The notes below the pieces were generated by a model. It saw only the letters and a list, made by a program, of their open reading frames with translations. It searched no databases and was not told the DNA's origin. A program made the translations under genes and the position numbers. Positions 1 to 8,463 of a stretch of DNA of 64,000 nucleotides are shown here, one piece after another. The DNA comes from Ponticaulis sp. (GTDB lineage Bacteria; Pseudomonadota; Alphaproteobacteria; Caulobacterales; Hyphomonadaceae), in NCBI GenBank assembly GCA_002723155.1, contig PBNO01000006.1:710438-774437 (forward strand). The letters are read 5' to 3'. Numbering within the stretch: position 1 is the first letter of the stretch; the number at the start of each line of letters is the position of its first letter.

Positions 1-149
1 TCAGCTTTGTAGAGCCAGTCCACCATGGTCTCGACGGCCAGCCGGGAGAAAACGGCACTCGCGCGCGGGTCAGCAAGCGCGGTATTCTCTGCCTTCACGG
101 CCAGTTCGTGAAAGTCTTTAAACTCTGCAGCAAAGCCAAATTGTGACAA
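1..149 (-). CDS. hsdR: Type I restriction endonuclease subunit R, N-terminal fragment
   Basis: The minus strand reads an open frame off the left edge, starting with a probable TTG at 149 behind a G-rich stretch (GGGGG). The first residues resemble the N-terminal DUF4145-type domain of HsdR-like restriction helicases: a helix with AVKAENTALADPRASAVFSR followed by LAVETMVDWLYKA. Such subunits continue as an ATP-dependent translocase and nuclease that cuts unmodified DNA. It lies 126 bp downstream of the methylase-specificity fusion on the same strand, the usual order for this type I branch. Only about 49 residues are in the window, so helicase and nuclease motifs cannot be checked. No ATG is available in this frame, so the start is uncertain. 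Confidence 0.6.
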   Translation of the reverse strand, partial: MSQFGFAAEFKDFHELAVKAENTALADPRASAVFSRLAVETMVDWLYKA

Positions 150-275
150 ACGAAAACGCCCCCGATTACAACTCAGTATATTGGGCAGAGAGACTTAACA
201 TGTCCAGAAGGGTTCGTGTTGGCTTAGACATTTGGATTTCAGAAGGCCTCATTCAAACCATCTTCATTTCAGAGA

Positions 276-2216
276 TCAAAGCGATCTTCTGAACCCTTCT
301 ATCGCATTCGCGTAATATTGAGTCTCAGCACTTAACTGGGCCACAGCACGCTCCAGCTTTTCGCTGCCGCTAACCAAATTTTCGACCAATTTTTTCTGCT
401 CATCCATCTGTTCTGGTACAGGAATTCTCAGGTTCTCCAGCCGAGACAAATTCAATGATACGTTCGCCGCGCCACGCATCAATGGCACCAGTAAATCATC
501 TTTGTGCGCCAACAAATAATAGTAAACGTATGGCACATATACAGCTTCACGTTTATTTTGCAGAACGGCGACAATGGATGCTGCTTCAAACTTCCCGTTT
601 ACGTAATGGATAGTTTTGATGGAGGCGTGCCCGTGCCCCGTTGCAGAGACGAGAGGAATACAAATTGCTTCGGAATCAAACGAGTGAGTTTGGCTACCTT
701 TAAATCGTTCTGCCGTAGTAATGAAAGGAATTGGACCATCGTCCGCTGATGAAGCCGCGGCAGGTCCTTTTTCAATAGTAAAAAAGTCCTTCAACTGACG
801 CAATGGATAAACATCAGGATACGAATATCCGCTCAAGTATATATTTGGGCAGAGATCAAAATCTCGATTTCGGATATCATCAATCGAAACAAGCGCCTGT
901 TTTTTTGAAATTTCCTGAATCGATCCTGTCTTCAGAAGCTTCCATTGTTCTAGCACGAAATCAATTTCGGAGCCGGGTATGGGACTTTTATTCGCGTCGT
1001 CCGAAAAACCGTCATTTTCCAATTTGTAGTACCATACATTGTCGGTTTTACCCGATTTCACGAAAATCAGAATCGCGGTGGCAACACTAGCATAAGGCTT
1101 AAACACCCAGTGGGGTAGAGAAATTACAGCCTCTAAGCGGTTATCCTCTACAAGACGTTTTCTAATAGCATTGTGGGCTGTACTTTCCGACTCCAACACA
1201 CCCGCGGGGACAATCACAGCCGCTCGTCCTCCGGTGCGCAATAATTTTAAAAACAGTGCCATAAATAGGAGTTCGGTCTTTTTCGTCTTCACAATGCGCT
1301 GCAGATCTTTCGAGCAGGCATCATGATCTAGCGATCCAGAAAAAGGCGGGTTGGCGAGGATGATGTCAAACTCCTCATCATCATGCGCGCCCTCGGTGAG
1401 GCTGTCGCGATACTGGATATCGGGATTTTCAACGCCGTGAAGCAGCATGTTCATCGCGCCAATGCGGAGCATGGTTTCATCGAAATCAAAGCCGGTGAAG
1501 GCGTCGGTTTCGAAATGTTTGCGCAGGTCTGTGTCGCGCCAGATCTGCTCGCCGTATGTTTCTTCCAGATATTCCACTGAGGAGACGAGGAACCCGGCTG
1601 TACCCGCCGCCGGGTCGCAAATGGACTGCCCCGGCTTTGGCGCGATCATATGAACCATCAGCTCTATCAGATGGCGCGGCGTGCGGAACTGGCCGTTCTG
1701 GCCTGCGCTGGCAATCTTGGCGAGCATGTATTCATAAAGGTCGCCCTTGGTGTCTTTCTTCTCCATCGGGATACCGTCAAGCGCATCGACCACTGTGGCG
1801 AGAAGGCGCGGTGTTGGAATGCCGAAACGGGCCTTACCCATATGCTTAGAGAGCGCCGTGCCGTCGCCAGACAGCTCCCGCAGGAATGGGAAGATATGAG
1901 CGTCGAAAATTTCATAGACTTTCTCCGTGTCGGAAATAGACCGGAGTTTCGACCATCGCATCAGCTCGTAAGGACAACCTCCATCCCTGAATTGAGGCGT
2001 TTCAAGCCCATCCTTGCCTTCGGGAAAAATGCGCTTCGTCATAGGGCGGCCCAGCGTGTTGGCTCTGCTTTCTTCCTTCGTGTGCAGATCGTCGAGGCGC
2101 TTGATGAAGAGAAGATAGGTGATCTGCTCGATCACAGTTAGCGGGTTTGCAACCCCGCCCGACCAGAACGCATTCCAGACGTTATCAATCTTAGACCGCA
2201 ATTCCCCGTTGATCAT
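276..2216 (-). CDS. hsdM: Type I DNA methyltransferase fused to a single specificity domain (HsdM-S)
   Basis: This 646-aa protein starts with an HsdM N-terminal helical domain (residues ~5-130), followed by an N6-adenine methylase. The methylase has the SAM-binding motif DPAAGTAGF at 201-209 and the catalytic NPPF at 289-292. From about residue 465 to the end it continues as an HsdS-like target-recognition domain: PLRQLKDFFTIEKG, then the closing helix with NLSRLENLRIPVPEQMDEQKKL, typical of specificity subunits. A stand-alone HsdM is about 500 aa, and no separate hsdS is visible. One subunit therefore appears to modify and recognise DNA, probably acting as a dimer to read a two-part or palindromic site. 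The hsdR start follows downstream. It is cargo of the tRNA-Leu island. The target sequence cannot be predicted. Confidence 0.9.
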   Translation of the reverse strand: MINGELRSKIDNVWNAFWSGGVANPLTVIEQITYLLFIKRLDDLHTKEESRANTLGRPMTKRIFPEGKDGLETPQFRDGGCPYELMRWSKLRSISDTEKVYEIFDAHIFPFLRELSGDGTALSKHMGKARFGIPTPRLLATVVDALDGIPMEKKDTKGDLYEYMLAKIASAGQNGQFRTPRHLIELMVHMIAPKPGQSICDPAAGTAGFLVSSVEYLEETYGEQIWRDTDLRKHFETDAFTGFDFDETMLRIGAMNMLLHGVENPDIQYRDSLTEGAHDDEEFDIILANPPFSGSLDHDACSKDLQRIVKTKKTELLFMALFLKLLRTGGRAAVIVPAGVLESESTAHNAIRKRLVEDNRLEAVISLPHWVFKPYASVATAILIFVKSGKTDNVWYYKLENDGFSDDANKSPIPGSEIDFVLEQWKLLKTGSIQEISKKQALVSIDDIRNRDFDLCPNIYLSGYSYPDVYPLRQLKDFFTIEKGPAAASSADDGPIPFITTAERFKGSQTHSFDSEAICIPLVSATGHGHASIKTIHYVNGKFEAASIVAVLQNKREAVYVPYVYYYLLAHKDDLLVPLMRGAANVSLNLSRLENLRIPVPEQMDEQKKLVENLVSGSEKLERAVAQLSAETQYYANAIEGFRRSL

Positions 2217-2282
2217 ATCTCATCCTGCCCGTGACTGTTGGTCTGGCAGGTTCAATAATTCGGCATGCCGCGTCAATGCAAT

Positions 2283-2858
2283 TCAAAGCCCCCAGCGCCC
2301 GACAAGCGCCTGCTCGATTGCGTTACTCATAGCACAGTCACGCTTTCTGTAGGCGTAATAGGTGCGCCAGTGCATGCCTTTTGGTTTTGCTCCGAACGGA
2401 TAAGCAAACCCCACCTCAAAGCCTAAGCGCTTTCTGACAGTCTCAGCTTCAGCCATACCGGGCACGCGGAAGCGTTCGTATTGGCTGGCAAAGCAAAGCC
2501 GGTGACATTGGCGACACCGAAAGTACCTGCCACCATAGAGCACGCGGCACCGTCTTCCGCATTTACAGACAAGCCAGCGCCGTTGCCCGCCGAAATTCTG
2601 GTCACTGAAACTCAGCCCGAAGGTCTCGTGGATCTGTTGTTGGCTCTCGCCGCTGCCTACGGAATAAGTCAGTTTTAGAAAATCAGTGCCGCAGACATAG
2701 GCAACACTACCGGTTTCATGACCGCCCCGGCTCCAGGTCACACGCCCCCAGCGCCCGCTTTCGAACCAGTCATTCTTGAAGGTTGCAAGATCCAGCCGGT
2801 GGAATTCATCCGTCTTTGAAGCCAGCCGCCCATGACAACCAGATCCGTAACCGCCCAC
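2283..2858 (-). CDS. Island-associated conserved protein with zinc-ribbon cysteines
   Basis: A 191-aa protein opening with MGGYGSG, an N-terminus I recall from uncharacterised proteins found on integrated elements of alphaproteobacteria. Residues ~98-122 hold a Cys cluster (CKCGRRC then CRQCHRLCF) that looks like a zinc ribbon. The C-terminus is basic and aromatic (WRTYYAYRKRD). There is no signal peptide or membrane segment. It lies 66 bp upstream of the methylase fusion on the same strand, so it may share its transcript. DNA or RNA binding is a reasonable guess from the ribbon and the positive charge, but no function is known to me. The start is the first ATG of the frame. Confidence 0.65.
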   Translation of the reverse strand: MGGYGSGCHGRLASKTDEFHRLDLATFKNDWFESGRWGRVTWSRGGHETGSVAYVCGTDFLKLTYSVGSGESQQQIHETFGLSFSDQNFGGQRRWLVCKCGRRCRVLYGGRYFRCRQCHRLCFASQYERFRVPGMAEAETVRKRLGFEVGFAYPFGAKPKGMHWRTYYAYRKRDCAMSNAIEQALVGRWGL

Positions 2859-3459
2859 TGCAAACCTCCCTCACCCCCCCCCGCCCGCGATCTCTAGGCA
2901 AAGCGCTCTGTTCAACCGGCTTCATCCACTTTTTCGCATTTCCACAATTCAGACTTCGACCCTGTTTTTCGCAATCATGTGACAAGTGGATTAGCTCGGC
3001 CTCATTCGGTCAATTTCCCCAACAAGCGCCATCACGTCGAACGAGCACGAAAGCAATCGACACGTCAGGCTTTGAATTCGCACTTAGTACGCACTTACAA
3101 ATCAAACGGAGGAATAAAATCTCTGAGTGAGAATAAGCGCCGGTTGCCAGTGCCATTCACCTGTGAAGCAGATATACCCCACCCCCTCGGCGAGGGCTTG
3201 CGGATCTATTCAGTAAAGTATCCCTCTGCATCCGCTCATCAGTCTGAATCACCCATTTCCGCTCTCAGCTGGATATAGTTCTGTAGGCGGCACGCCCGGT
3301 TTTCCCAGCTTTCTAAAACTTCAAACTTAAGCCCTGTTTCTACTCAGGAAAATTGAACAACGCCCCCTTTGGTCGCGATGATTTAATTCGGTTCTGCAAC
3401 AGACCTTATTCGCTCGATCATCACCCCTAGTTCGGCTGTGAGACACATCTGTTTCGGTT
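2859..3459. other. 600-bp non-coding stretch within the island
   Basis: No convincing gene is seen between the zinc-ribbon protein and the winged-helix-like protein. Several overlapping open frames exist on both strands, but they have no recognisable motif or ribosome site, and their composition looks like chance. The stretch has lower GC than the flanking genes and a C-rich run near 2872-2885. It could be the promoter and leader region for the restriction genes, or the decayed remains of lost cargo. Confidence 0.4.
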
Positions 3460-3876
3460 CTACGACCGAGGCGCGCGCCAAGTCTGATAAGGCCCTCCGC
3501 AACGTTTTCCGCCCGAAGTGATACACAAAATCCGATAAAGACCGCCAGCCTGTCCAGTTGGCCCCGGTGACAGCCCAATGCGCTCAATCCAACCGCGCTC
3601 TTCCAACATCAGCATCAGATTACGGGCACGACGATGACCAATCCTATACTTCTTCGAAAGGCCATTACCGGTTAGCCGGACTTCGTTCCCGCTGGTTTTG
3701 GTGTAATCGCTCAACACGTCGGTAAGAAGCATTCGGGCGTAGACGTCCAGCGTCTTCCAGGCGTCGAGATGTTTCCATTCCGAATAAATTCTCGCATGAG
3801 CATCACCCGCGTTCAGGAGAATTACGCCGGAGCTATCTCGACGGAAGGGAACGACGTTAACTGACACGGTCACCAA
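3460..3876 (-). CDS. Winged-helix-like island protein
   Basis: A 138-aa soluble protein. Residues ~40-115 look like a winged helix: a helix at LDVYARMLLTDVL, a linker, the recognition-like stretch LTGNGLSKKYRIGHRRARNLMLML, and then EERGWIERIG as the wing. This arrangement resembles replication-initiation or marR-like DNA-binding proteins seen behind AlpA genes on small integrative elements. Its start overlaps the end of the AlpA-like gene by 20 bp, so the two are probably translated together. The C-terminus after residue 115 is Gly- and Arg-rich. An 86-aa frame at 3327-3587 competes with its tail but lacks protein-like character. Function is inferred only from fold and context. Confidence 0.6.
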   Translation of the reverse strand: MVTVSVNVVPFRRDSSGVILLNAGDAHARIYSEWKHLDAWKTLDVYARMLLTDVLSDYTKTSGNEVRLTGNGLSKKYRIGHRRARNLMLMLEERGWIERIGLSPGPTGQAGGLYRILCITSGGKRCGGPYQTWRAPRS

Positions 3877-4069
3877 CCCCTTCGTACAGCGCCCGGACGT
3901 CTTCAGCGCGCCAGACAGTCACGCCGCCCAACTTTATGCTCTTTGGAAAGCGCCCGTCTTTAACGCCCTGCCACCATGTGGATTTAGAAACAGGAATAGG
4001 GCCCCATGGCGCAATGATTTGCTTAATGCGCACAAAGCCTGTCTTAGGGAATTCGAATTCGTCAAACAT
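3857..4069 (-). CDS. AlpA-like DNA-binding regulator / excisionase-type protein
   Basis: A 70-aa protein matching the AlpA/MerR-type helix-turn-helix family of integrative elements. After FVRIKQIIAP it has ISKST-like VSKSTWWQGVKDGRFPKSI, then LGGVTVWRAEDVRALYEG, the hallmark of this family. Relatives of AlpA switch on integrase expression or help excision by bending attachment-site DNA. It sits between the integrase side and the cargo side of the element, on the same strand as the integrase. Likely roles are control of the integrase gene or acting as a recombination directionality factor. The likely DNA targets are the repeats beside the integrase. Confidence 0.85.
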   Translation of the reverse strand: MFDEFEFPKTGFVRIKQIIAPWGPIPVSKSTWWQGVKDGRFPKSIKLGGVTVWRAEDVRALYEGVGDRVS

Positions 4070-4217
4070 GGTTTCACCTCATACGTTGATGAGTAAAACG
4101 TGCCGAATTCGTCTGAAGCTTAATAGGTAATCAGGTTTGGTTTTCTTCGGCTCTTTTTTCCGAGAACCCGACGTCATTATCTACCCATCCCGGGGCCACG
4201 AAGTTGTAGACCTCTGA

Positions 4218-4886
4218 CTAAAAAGGGATTTCATCCAAGTCAGGTTTCGTCACTTCGACGTCTAAAGCAAAAGACATCGCCTTTGGAGCTCCACCTTTCG
4301 TTTGCCAATTACAGATTTTCCCAAGTTCACCAATTGCAGTTTCGTTTATTTTGCCTTCATCGTTGACCAACCCAAAGCGTGGGGCGTTTAACCTGAGCCA
4401 CTTTTCTATACGCTGTTTAGGCGTGCCGGGGGTTATCTCTTGATCATCAAACGATTCCCAAGCCTCTACCGCGGCAGCAAGCTTAGGAGCATAGCGAGGA
4501 TGCGCAGGATCTCTGAACCCGCTCCTCTTTTCAGTCCGAAAGAAAAAGCAATTAGTATATCCCTTCGAGCCCAACCATTTCCGAAGGCTTTCCACCTCAA
4601 CTGTTGAACTGGCGAAGTCAAAGAAAGGCTCGCTGTTTACATTACCGAGCCGGTCCCGCTCCACCGCCTCATGCAAGTATCCCTTTAAGGCTTTAGAGCC
4701 AATACCGCTAACAATCGCGGTCCTTGCCGCCACATAGCCCAATGGCTTTTTATCGTCGTCCCAATTCTCGACGTACTGTGAAGTACCTTGCGGCTCGATA
4801 TCTACCATCAACAGCGCCGCATCAATCACCGAAATATAATCAGCGAGCAACCACAGCTCGGAAATACACAGATCATCTTCAAACAA
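4218..4886 (-). CDS. Conserved integrase-neighbour protein of unknown function
   Basis: A 222-aa acidic, soluble protein with no signal peptide. The segment HPRYAPKLAAAVEAWESF (~132-149), then a KQRIEKWLRLNA helix and INETAIGELGKICNWQTKGGAPK near the end, resemble uncharacterised proteins I recall beside P4-type integrases in proteobacterial islands. It begins 51 bp downstream of the integrase stop on the same strand, so it probably shares the integrase transcript. The conserved link with integrases suggests a role in element maintenance or regulation, but that is inference. No catalytic motif can be recognised. Confidence 0.6.
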   Translation of the reverse strand: MFEDDLCISELWLLADYISVIDAALLMVDIEPQGTSQYVENWDDDKKPLGYVAARTAIVSGIGSKALKGYLHEAVERDRLGNVNSEPFFDFASSTVEVESLRKWLGSKGYTNCFFFRTEKRSGFRDPAHPRYAPKLAAAVEAWESFDDQEITPGTPKQRIEKWLRLNAPRFGLVNDEGKINETAIGELGKICNWQTKGGAPKAMSFALDVEVTKPDLDEIPF

Positions 4887-4937
4887 ACGCCGAACTCCAG
4901 ATAAGTCCGATTCAGTATACCTCAGAACGAGAGTGCA

Positions 4938-6149
4938 TCAAAACACCTGTTCTCGTTTGGTTCCCCAAGCTATCTCTTGCACTTGCTCGGACCACCATTC
5001 CGCCATGCGAACGCGCTCATCCCAGAACGGGGTACGCATGTAAGCGCCGCGGATCTGATCACGCACCTTATGCGCAAGCTCTGCTTCTATGGCGTCAGGA
5101 TTCCAGAGATTGCTCTCATTCAGAAGACTCGACGCACTGGAACGAAACCCGTGCGACGTCGCCTCTGTCTTATCAAAGCCCATGCGGCGCAAAGACTGGT
5201 TCAGCGTGTTCTCACTCAATGGCTTCGCCCGGGCGATCAGGGAGGGAAAGGCTAGCGGTGCATCGCCCGTAAATGGCTTCAGCTCGGTAAGGATCTCAAC
5301 AGCAAGTTTCGACAATGGCTTTTTGTGTTCGCGCCGCATCTTCATGCGCTCGGCTGGAATGGTCCAGATAGCCTTTTCAAGATCAAACTCGCTCCACGTC
5401 GAAAAGCGAAGTTCACCCGGACGCGGATATAAAAGCACCATCAACTTAAGCGCCGCACGAATGCTTGGCCCGCCGCCCTGATAGTTCCACACCGCCTTTA
5501 CCAGCGCCGCAAAGTCGTCGCGCTCCACCAAAGCCGCCATATGCGTTTTCTTGTGAGAGACCAGAGCGCCACGAAGCGCGAAGGTTGGGTCGTTCTCGGC
5601 CTTGCCCGTCGCAACGGCATAGCGGAACACCTGCCCGACAAAGGTTCGCAGCTTGTGCGCGGTTTCGCCATTGCCCGCATCTTCCTGTTTGCGGATCGCG
5701 CTCAACACAATCGGCGCGGTGATTTCACGAATAGGCATTTTGCCGAATTCATCACACGCCATGCGGCAATACCAACGCTTCTTTTTCATGGTCGCTTCGG
5801 CGTTGCCGTCTTTAACGCTCTTTTCCAGATATTCGAACGCGATCTTTTCAAATGTGTGCTCATTCTTCGCAGCGCTCTCGGCCTCTTCAGCGCGCGCGTG
5901 CTCCATCGGGTCAACGCCATCAGCCAGAAGCCGCTTTGCGTCCAGGCGCTTCTCTCTCGCCCTCTGAAGGCTCACCTGAGGATATTTTCCGAAGGAGAGA
6001 AGCTTCTGCTTCGCCTCAAAACGATAGCTCATCCGCCACAGTTTAGAGCCGTTGGGCATCACATGGATATAAAGCCCTTCACCGTCGAAAAGCTTATAGG
6101 CTTTGTCTTGTGCCTTGAGATTTCTAACTTTTATGTCCGAAAGCTTCAT
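4938..6149 (-). CDS. int: P4-type tyrosine integrase
   Basis: A 403-aa site-specific recombinase that inserts and excises the element at tRNA-Leu. Residues 1-90 form the DUF4102 arm-binding domain (LFDGEGLYIHVMPNGSKLWR). A core-binding domain spans ~95-195 and the catalytic domain ~200-390. Catalytic residues are visible: Arg248 in RPGELR, His333 and Arg336 in SHGFR, His360 in AHK and the nucleophile Tyr370 in GAYMR, followed by the usual FWDERVRMAEWW. All key residues are present, so it should be active. It is read away from the tRNA gene, whose 3' end lies about 210 bp upstream, the standard layout for this family. Length is normal. Confidence 0.97.
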   Translation of the reverse strand: MKLSDIKVRNLKAQDKAYKLFDGEGLYIHVMPNGSKLWRMSYRFEAKQKLLSFGKYPQVSLQRAREKRLDAKRLLADGVDPMEHARAEEAESAAKNEHTFEKIAFEYLEKSVKDGNAEATMKKKRWYCRMACDEFGKMPIREITAPIVLSAIRKQEDAGNGETAHKLRTFVGQVFRYAVATGKAENDPTFALRGALVSHKKTHMAALVERDDFAALVKAVWNYQGGGPSIRAALKLMVLLYPRPGELRFSTWSEFDLEKAIWTIPAERMKMRREHKKPLSKLAVEILTELKPFTGDAPLAFPSLIARAKPLSENTLNQSLRRMGFDKTEATSHGFRSSASSLLNESNLWNPDAIEAELAHKVRDQIRGAYMRTPFWDERVRMAEWWSEQVQEIAWGTKREQVF

Positions 6150-6171
6150 GTTCTCGGGCCCTTTTCAGGTG

Positions 6172-6233
6172 TGGGTATCGACTCCCTGAAAAACTAGGAC
6201 TCGAACGAAATATACCCACAAGGATACCCACAA
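6172..6233. repeat. Arm-type repeats beside the integrase
   Basis: The 10-mer ATACCCACAA occurs twice in the same orientation, at 6212-6221 and 6224-6233, exactly 12 bp apart. The core GTGGGTAT also occurs inverted at 6173-6180. Short repeats at near-helical spacing between an integrase gene and its tRNA target are typical arm sites for the integrase N-terminal domain or for an AlpA/Xis protein. They also overlap the likely integrase promoter, so binding could autoregulate it. Binding itself is inferred. Confidence 0.55.
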
Positions 6234-6355
6234 TTTGCTCGGATACGACCGGATCACATCGTGCGAGTCCGGACAACGACAAGCCAGAAAACGGCCTTTA
6301 TTGCTTGATTTAGTTCAATTTTTTGGATGATTTCGGACTATGCCGGAGAAAAGGT

Positions 6356-6440
6356 TGGTGCGGTTAAGAGGACTCGAACCTCCACGGGTCGCCCCACACG
6401 GACCTGAACCGTGCGCGTCTACCAATTCCGCCATAACCGC
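6356..6440 (-). tRNA. tRNA-Leu (anticodon CAG)
   Basis: The minus strand folds as a class II tRNA. The acceptor stem GCGGTTA/TAACCGC pairs perfectly, the D-arm has GGCGGAATTGGTAGACGC, and the anticodon loop reads TTCAGGT with anticodon CAG. There is a long variable arm, a T-arm with GGTTCGAGTCC, discriminator A, and an encoded CCA at 6356-6358. It decodes CUG. The gene is intact although it serves as the insertion site of the island, because the element carries the 3' end across the junction. Confidence 0.97.
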
Positions 6441-6625
6441 ACGCTGAATTGGAAGCGCGGTGTATATCGATCTGTCGAATTCCCGTCAACACAGAACCGC
6501 GGCTCAGCGTGAAAAAAGAGTATCGCCCTGCTCCTGCCAATTTGAGCAATACGCACGCAGATACCGTTTTCCAAACACCCGTGCAGGCTCTACAATATCA
6601 GCGCACACTCAAATGGAGCCATACT

Positions 6626-7789
6626 ATGGCCGATACGCTGACCGAGACTAATGACCCGATTGCCAGAATGCGCGCAATCCGGCGAGATATCCATGCCCAT
6701 CCAGAGCTCGCCTTTCAGGAAAACCGGACCTCCGATCTGGTGGCAGAGGCGCTCACCCGCGCAGGCATAGAAATACATCGCGGGCTTGCAGAAACCGGTG
6801 TGGTTGGCACGCTGAAAAATGGCGATGGACCGGTCATCGGTCTTCGCGCGGATATGGACGCCCTGCCAATTGAAGAACAATCCGGCGCGGCGCATTGTTC
6901 TACCCATCACGGCGTTATGCACGCCTGCGGCCATGACGGGCATACCGCCATGCTGATCGGCGCAGCTGAGGCGCTCGCGGCATCACGTAATTTCAAGGGC
7001 ACGATACATTTCATCTTCCAGCCGGCTGAAGAAAATTTCGGTGGCGGCAAGCGCATGGTGGAAGAAGGCCTGTTCAAGCTCTTCCCGTGCGACGCGGTAT
7101 TTGCGCTTCACAACTGGCCAGGCCTGCCGGCCGGGCGCATCGCCGTTCAGCCCGGCCCGATGATGGCCTCCTATGACAGCTTCACCTTCACGCTGACAGG
7201 TGTGGGCGGTCACGCCGCCATGCCGGAGACGACGAAAGACCCGGTCACCACGGCGGCCGAACTCGTCCTCGCGCTCCAGACAATTGTCAGCCGCAAGATC
7301 AGCCCGCACGACCCCGCGGTTCTGACGATTACGCAAATGCATGGCGGGCACACATTCAACGTCATCCCTGAAGAGATGAAGGTGATGGGCACAGTGCGCT
7401 GCTTTTCTGGCGAGGTGCGTGATTTCATCCGCGCCGAGATGCTACGCGTCGCAGAAGCCGTATGCGGCGCCCACGGCGTCAGCGTCAGCCTTGCCTATGA
7501 GGAAGGCTATCCAAGCACCATCAATACGCCAGCCGAGGCCGACTATGCCCGACGTGTCGCAAGTGAGCTGGTTGGCGCGGACCATGTCGATACCGGCTTC
7601 AGGCCGAGCATGGCGTCGGAGGATTTCTCGCTCATGCTGCAGGAAGTACCGGGCGCCTATATCTGGCTGGGCGCAGGACTTGAAACCAAACCGCTGCACC
7701 ACCCCGAATACGACTTTAACGATGACACGCTCGAGACCGGCCGGGATCTTCTCATCCGACTGGCCACGAATTTTCAAAACGGCGTTTAG
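6626..7789 (+). CDS. M20D-family amidohydrolase (hippurate hydrolase-like)
   Basis: A 387-aa cytoplasmic metallohydrolase that should cleave N-acyl or amide bonds of amino-acid derivatives. The M20 metal motifs are clear: RDIHAHPELAFQE near the start, GLRADMDALPI, HACGHDGHTAML with metal His and Asp, and FQPAEENFGGG with the general-base and metal Glu. A dimerisation domain follows with GVGGHAAMPETTKDPV, and MASEDFSLML lies near the end. The ATG at 6626 has GGAG nine bases upstream. An in-frame extension to 6449 would run into the tRNA flank and lacks a ribosome site. The gene stands alone. The natural substrate (hippurate, N-acetyl amino acid or IAA conjugate) cannot be told from sequence. 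Confidence 0.9.
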   Translation: MADTLTETNDPIARMRAIRRDIHAHPELAFQENRTSDLVAEALTRAGIEIHRGLAETGVVGTLKNGDGPVIGLRADMDALPIEEQSGAAHCSTHHGVMHACGHDGHTAMLIGAAEALAASRNFKGTIHFIFQPAEENFGGGKRMVEEGLFKLFPCDAVFALHNWPGLPAGRIAVQPGPMMASYDSFTFTLTGVGGHAAMPETTKDPVTTAAELVLALQTIVSRKISPHDPAVLTITQMHGGHTFNVIPEEMKVMGTVRCFSGEVRDFIRAEMLRVAEAVCGAHGVSVSLAYEEGYPSTINTPAEADYARRVASELVGADHVDTGFRPSMASEDFSLMLQEVPGAYIWLGAGLETKPLHHPEYDFNDDTLETGRDLLIRLATNFQNGV

Positions 7790-7816
7790 GAGCGAGCGTG
7801 CAATGGCCCTTCCTGG

Positions 7817-8362
7817 TTATCCCGGGAAGGTCTGTACGCCAATCTTGTACAAGCGGTCGCCATCAATAATCAGGCAGGCCGAGCTTTCCTGACCCTGAAC
7901 ATGACACCAGACCGGCGCATCCATGCTTTGGAAACGCAGATACTCGCCGCGATCCACCCACTCTTCCGGATAGAACGGGAACTCACCGCTCATAAAATCT
8001 CCACCCGGGAAGTCTGCCCCCTCTGGCCATTCAGGAAGCTCTGAACTTGTAAATGCGCCACCGCCAAACCGAACACCGATCAGCTCATCCAGAAAATCTG
8101 CCATGCTGCGCTCGTCAGTCACTTCATAGAAACCGAAGAGATACCGCGCTGGTGTCGCGTGCGAATACAAAGGCGCACCATCACCATCGCGCACAATGAT
8201 CAGGGCGACGCTATTGGCGCAGTCGTCACCTATCGCGACCGCCTCAGCAATATTGTCGCCGAATGAAATCGATTCTGACGATGTTGTTGCGCACCCCTCC
8301 GCGAAAGCTGCGCCACTGCTCAGCGCAACGAACCCGAATGCGGCTATTGCTGTCTTGATCAT
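7817..8362 (-). CDS. Secreted hypothetical protein
   Basis: A 181-aa protein with a clean Sec signal peptide (hydrophobic core AAFGFVALSSGAAFA, cleavage after AFA-E). The mature part is acidic and has at least four cysteines, which could form disulfides (CATTSS, DDCANS, PVWCHV and SSACLI). The C-terminal stretch WCHVQGQESSACLIIDGDRLYKIG suggests a small beta structure. No family is recognised. It faces the amidohydrolase gene end to end with a 27-bp gap and is separated from the esterase by a terminator, so it is probably a single-gene unit in the periplasm. Confidence 0.75.
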   Translation of the reverse strand: MIKTAIAAFGFVALSSGAAFAEGCATTSSESISFGDNIAEAVAIGDDCANSVALIIVRDGDGAPLYSHATPARYLFGFYEVTDERSMADFLDELIGVRFGGGAFTSSELPEWPEGADFPGGDFMSGEFPFYPEEWVDRGEYLRFQSMDAPVWCHVQGQESSACLIIDGDRLYKIGVQTFPG

Positions 8363-8463
8363 AGATTTCCCCTCTTCTCATCAGCTTAGAAGAGACCCAG
8401 TAAAAAGATCAATCCAGTCAGCTGCGATTTGACGGCCCTACGGCCGAAACCGTAAATATCAAA

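Larger units (their letters stand above)
1..6379. mobile_element. tRNA-Leu-integrated genomic island (right end; left end outside window)
   Basis: All genes from 1 to 6149 are on the minus strand and of accessory type: integrase, AlpA-like regulator, unknown island proteins and restriction-modification. Core genes begin right after the tRNA. Integration at the tRNA 3' half is inferred from the integrase position. The 11-mer AGGACTCGAAC from the tRNA T-arm (6369-6379) recurs at 6196-6206. No longer copy of the tRNA 3' end occurs elsewhere in 1-6300, so the distal attachment site must be left of the window. Confidence 0.75.

Noticed and set aside
150..275. Short frames between the methylase fusion and hsdR (31 codons plus strand, 21 codons minus strand)
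   Set aside because: Too short, without ribosome sites or recognisable sequence. A leader peptide cannot be excluded but is unsupported.
2783..3278. Plus-strand frames of 115 and 99 codons in the island
   Set aside because: They partly oppose the zinc-ribbon protein and have a random-looking composition with no start signal.
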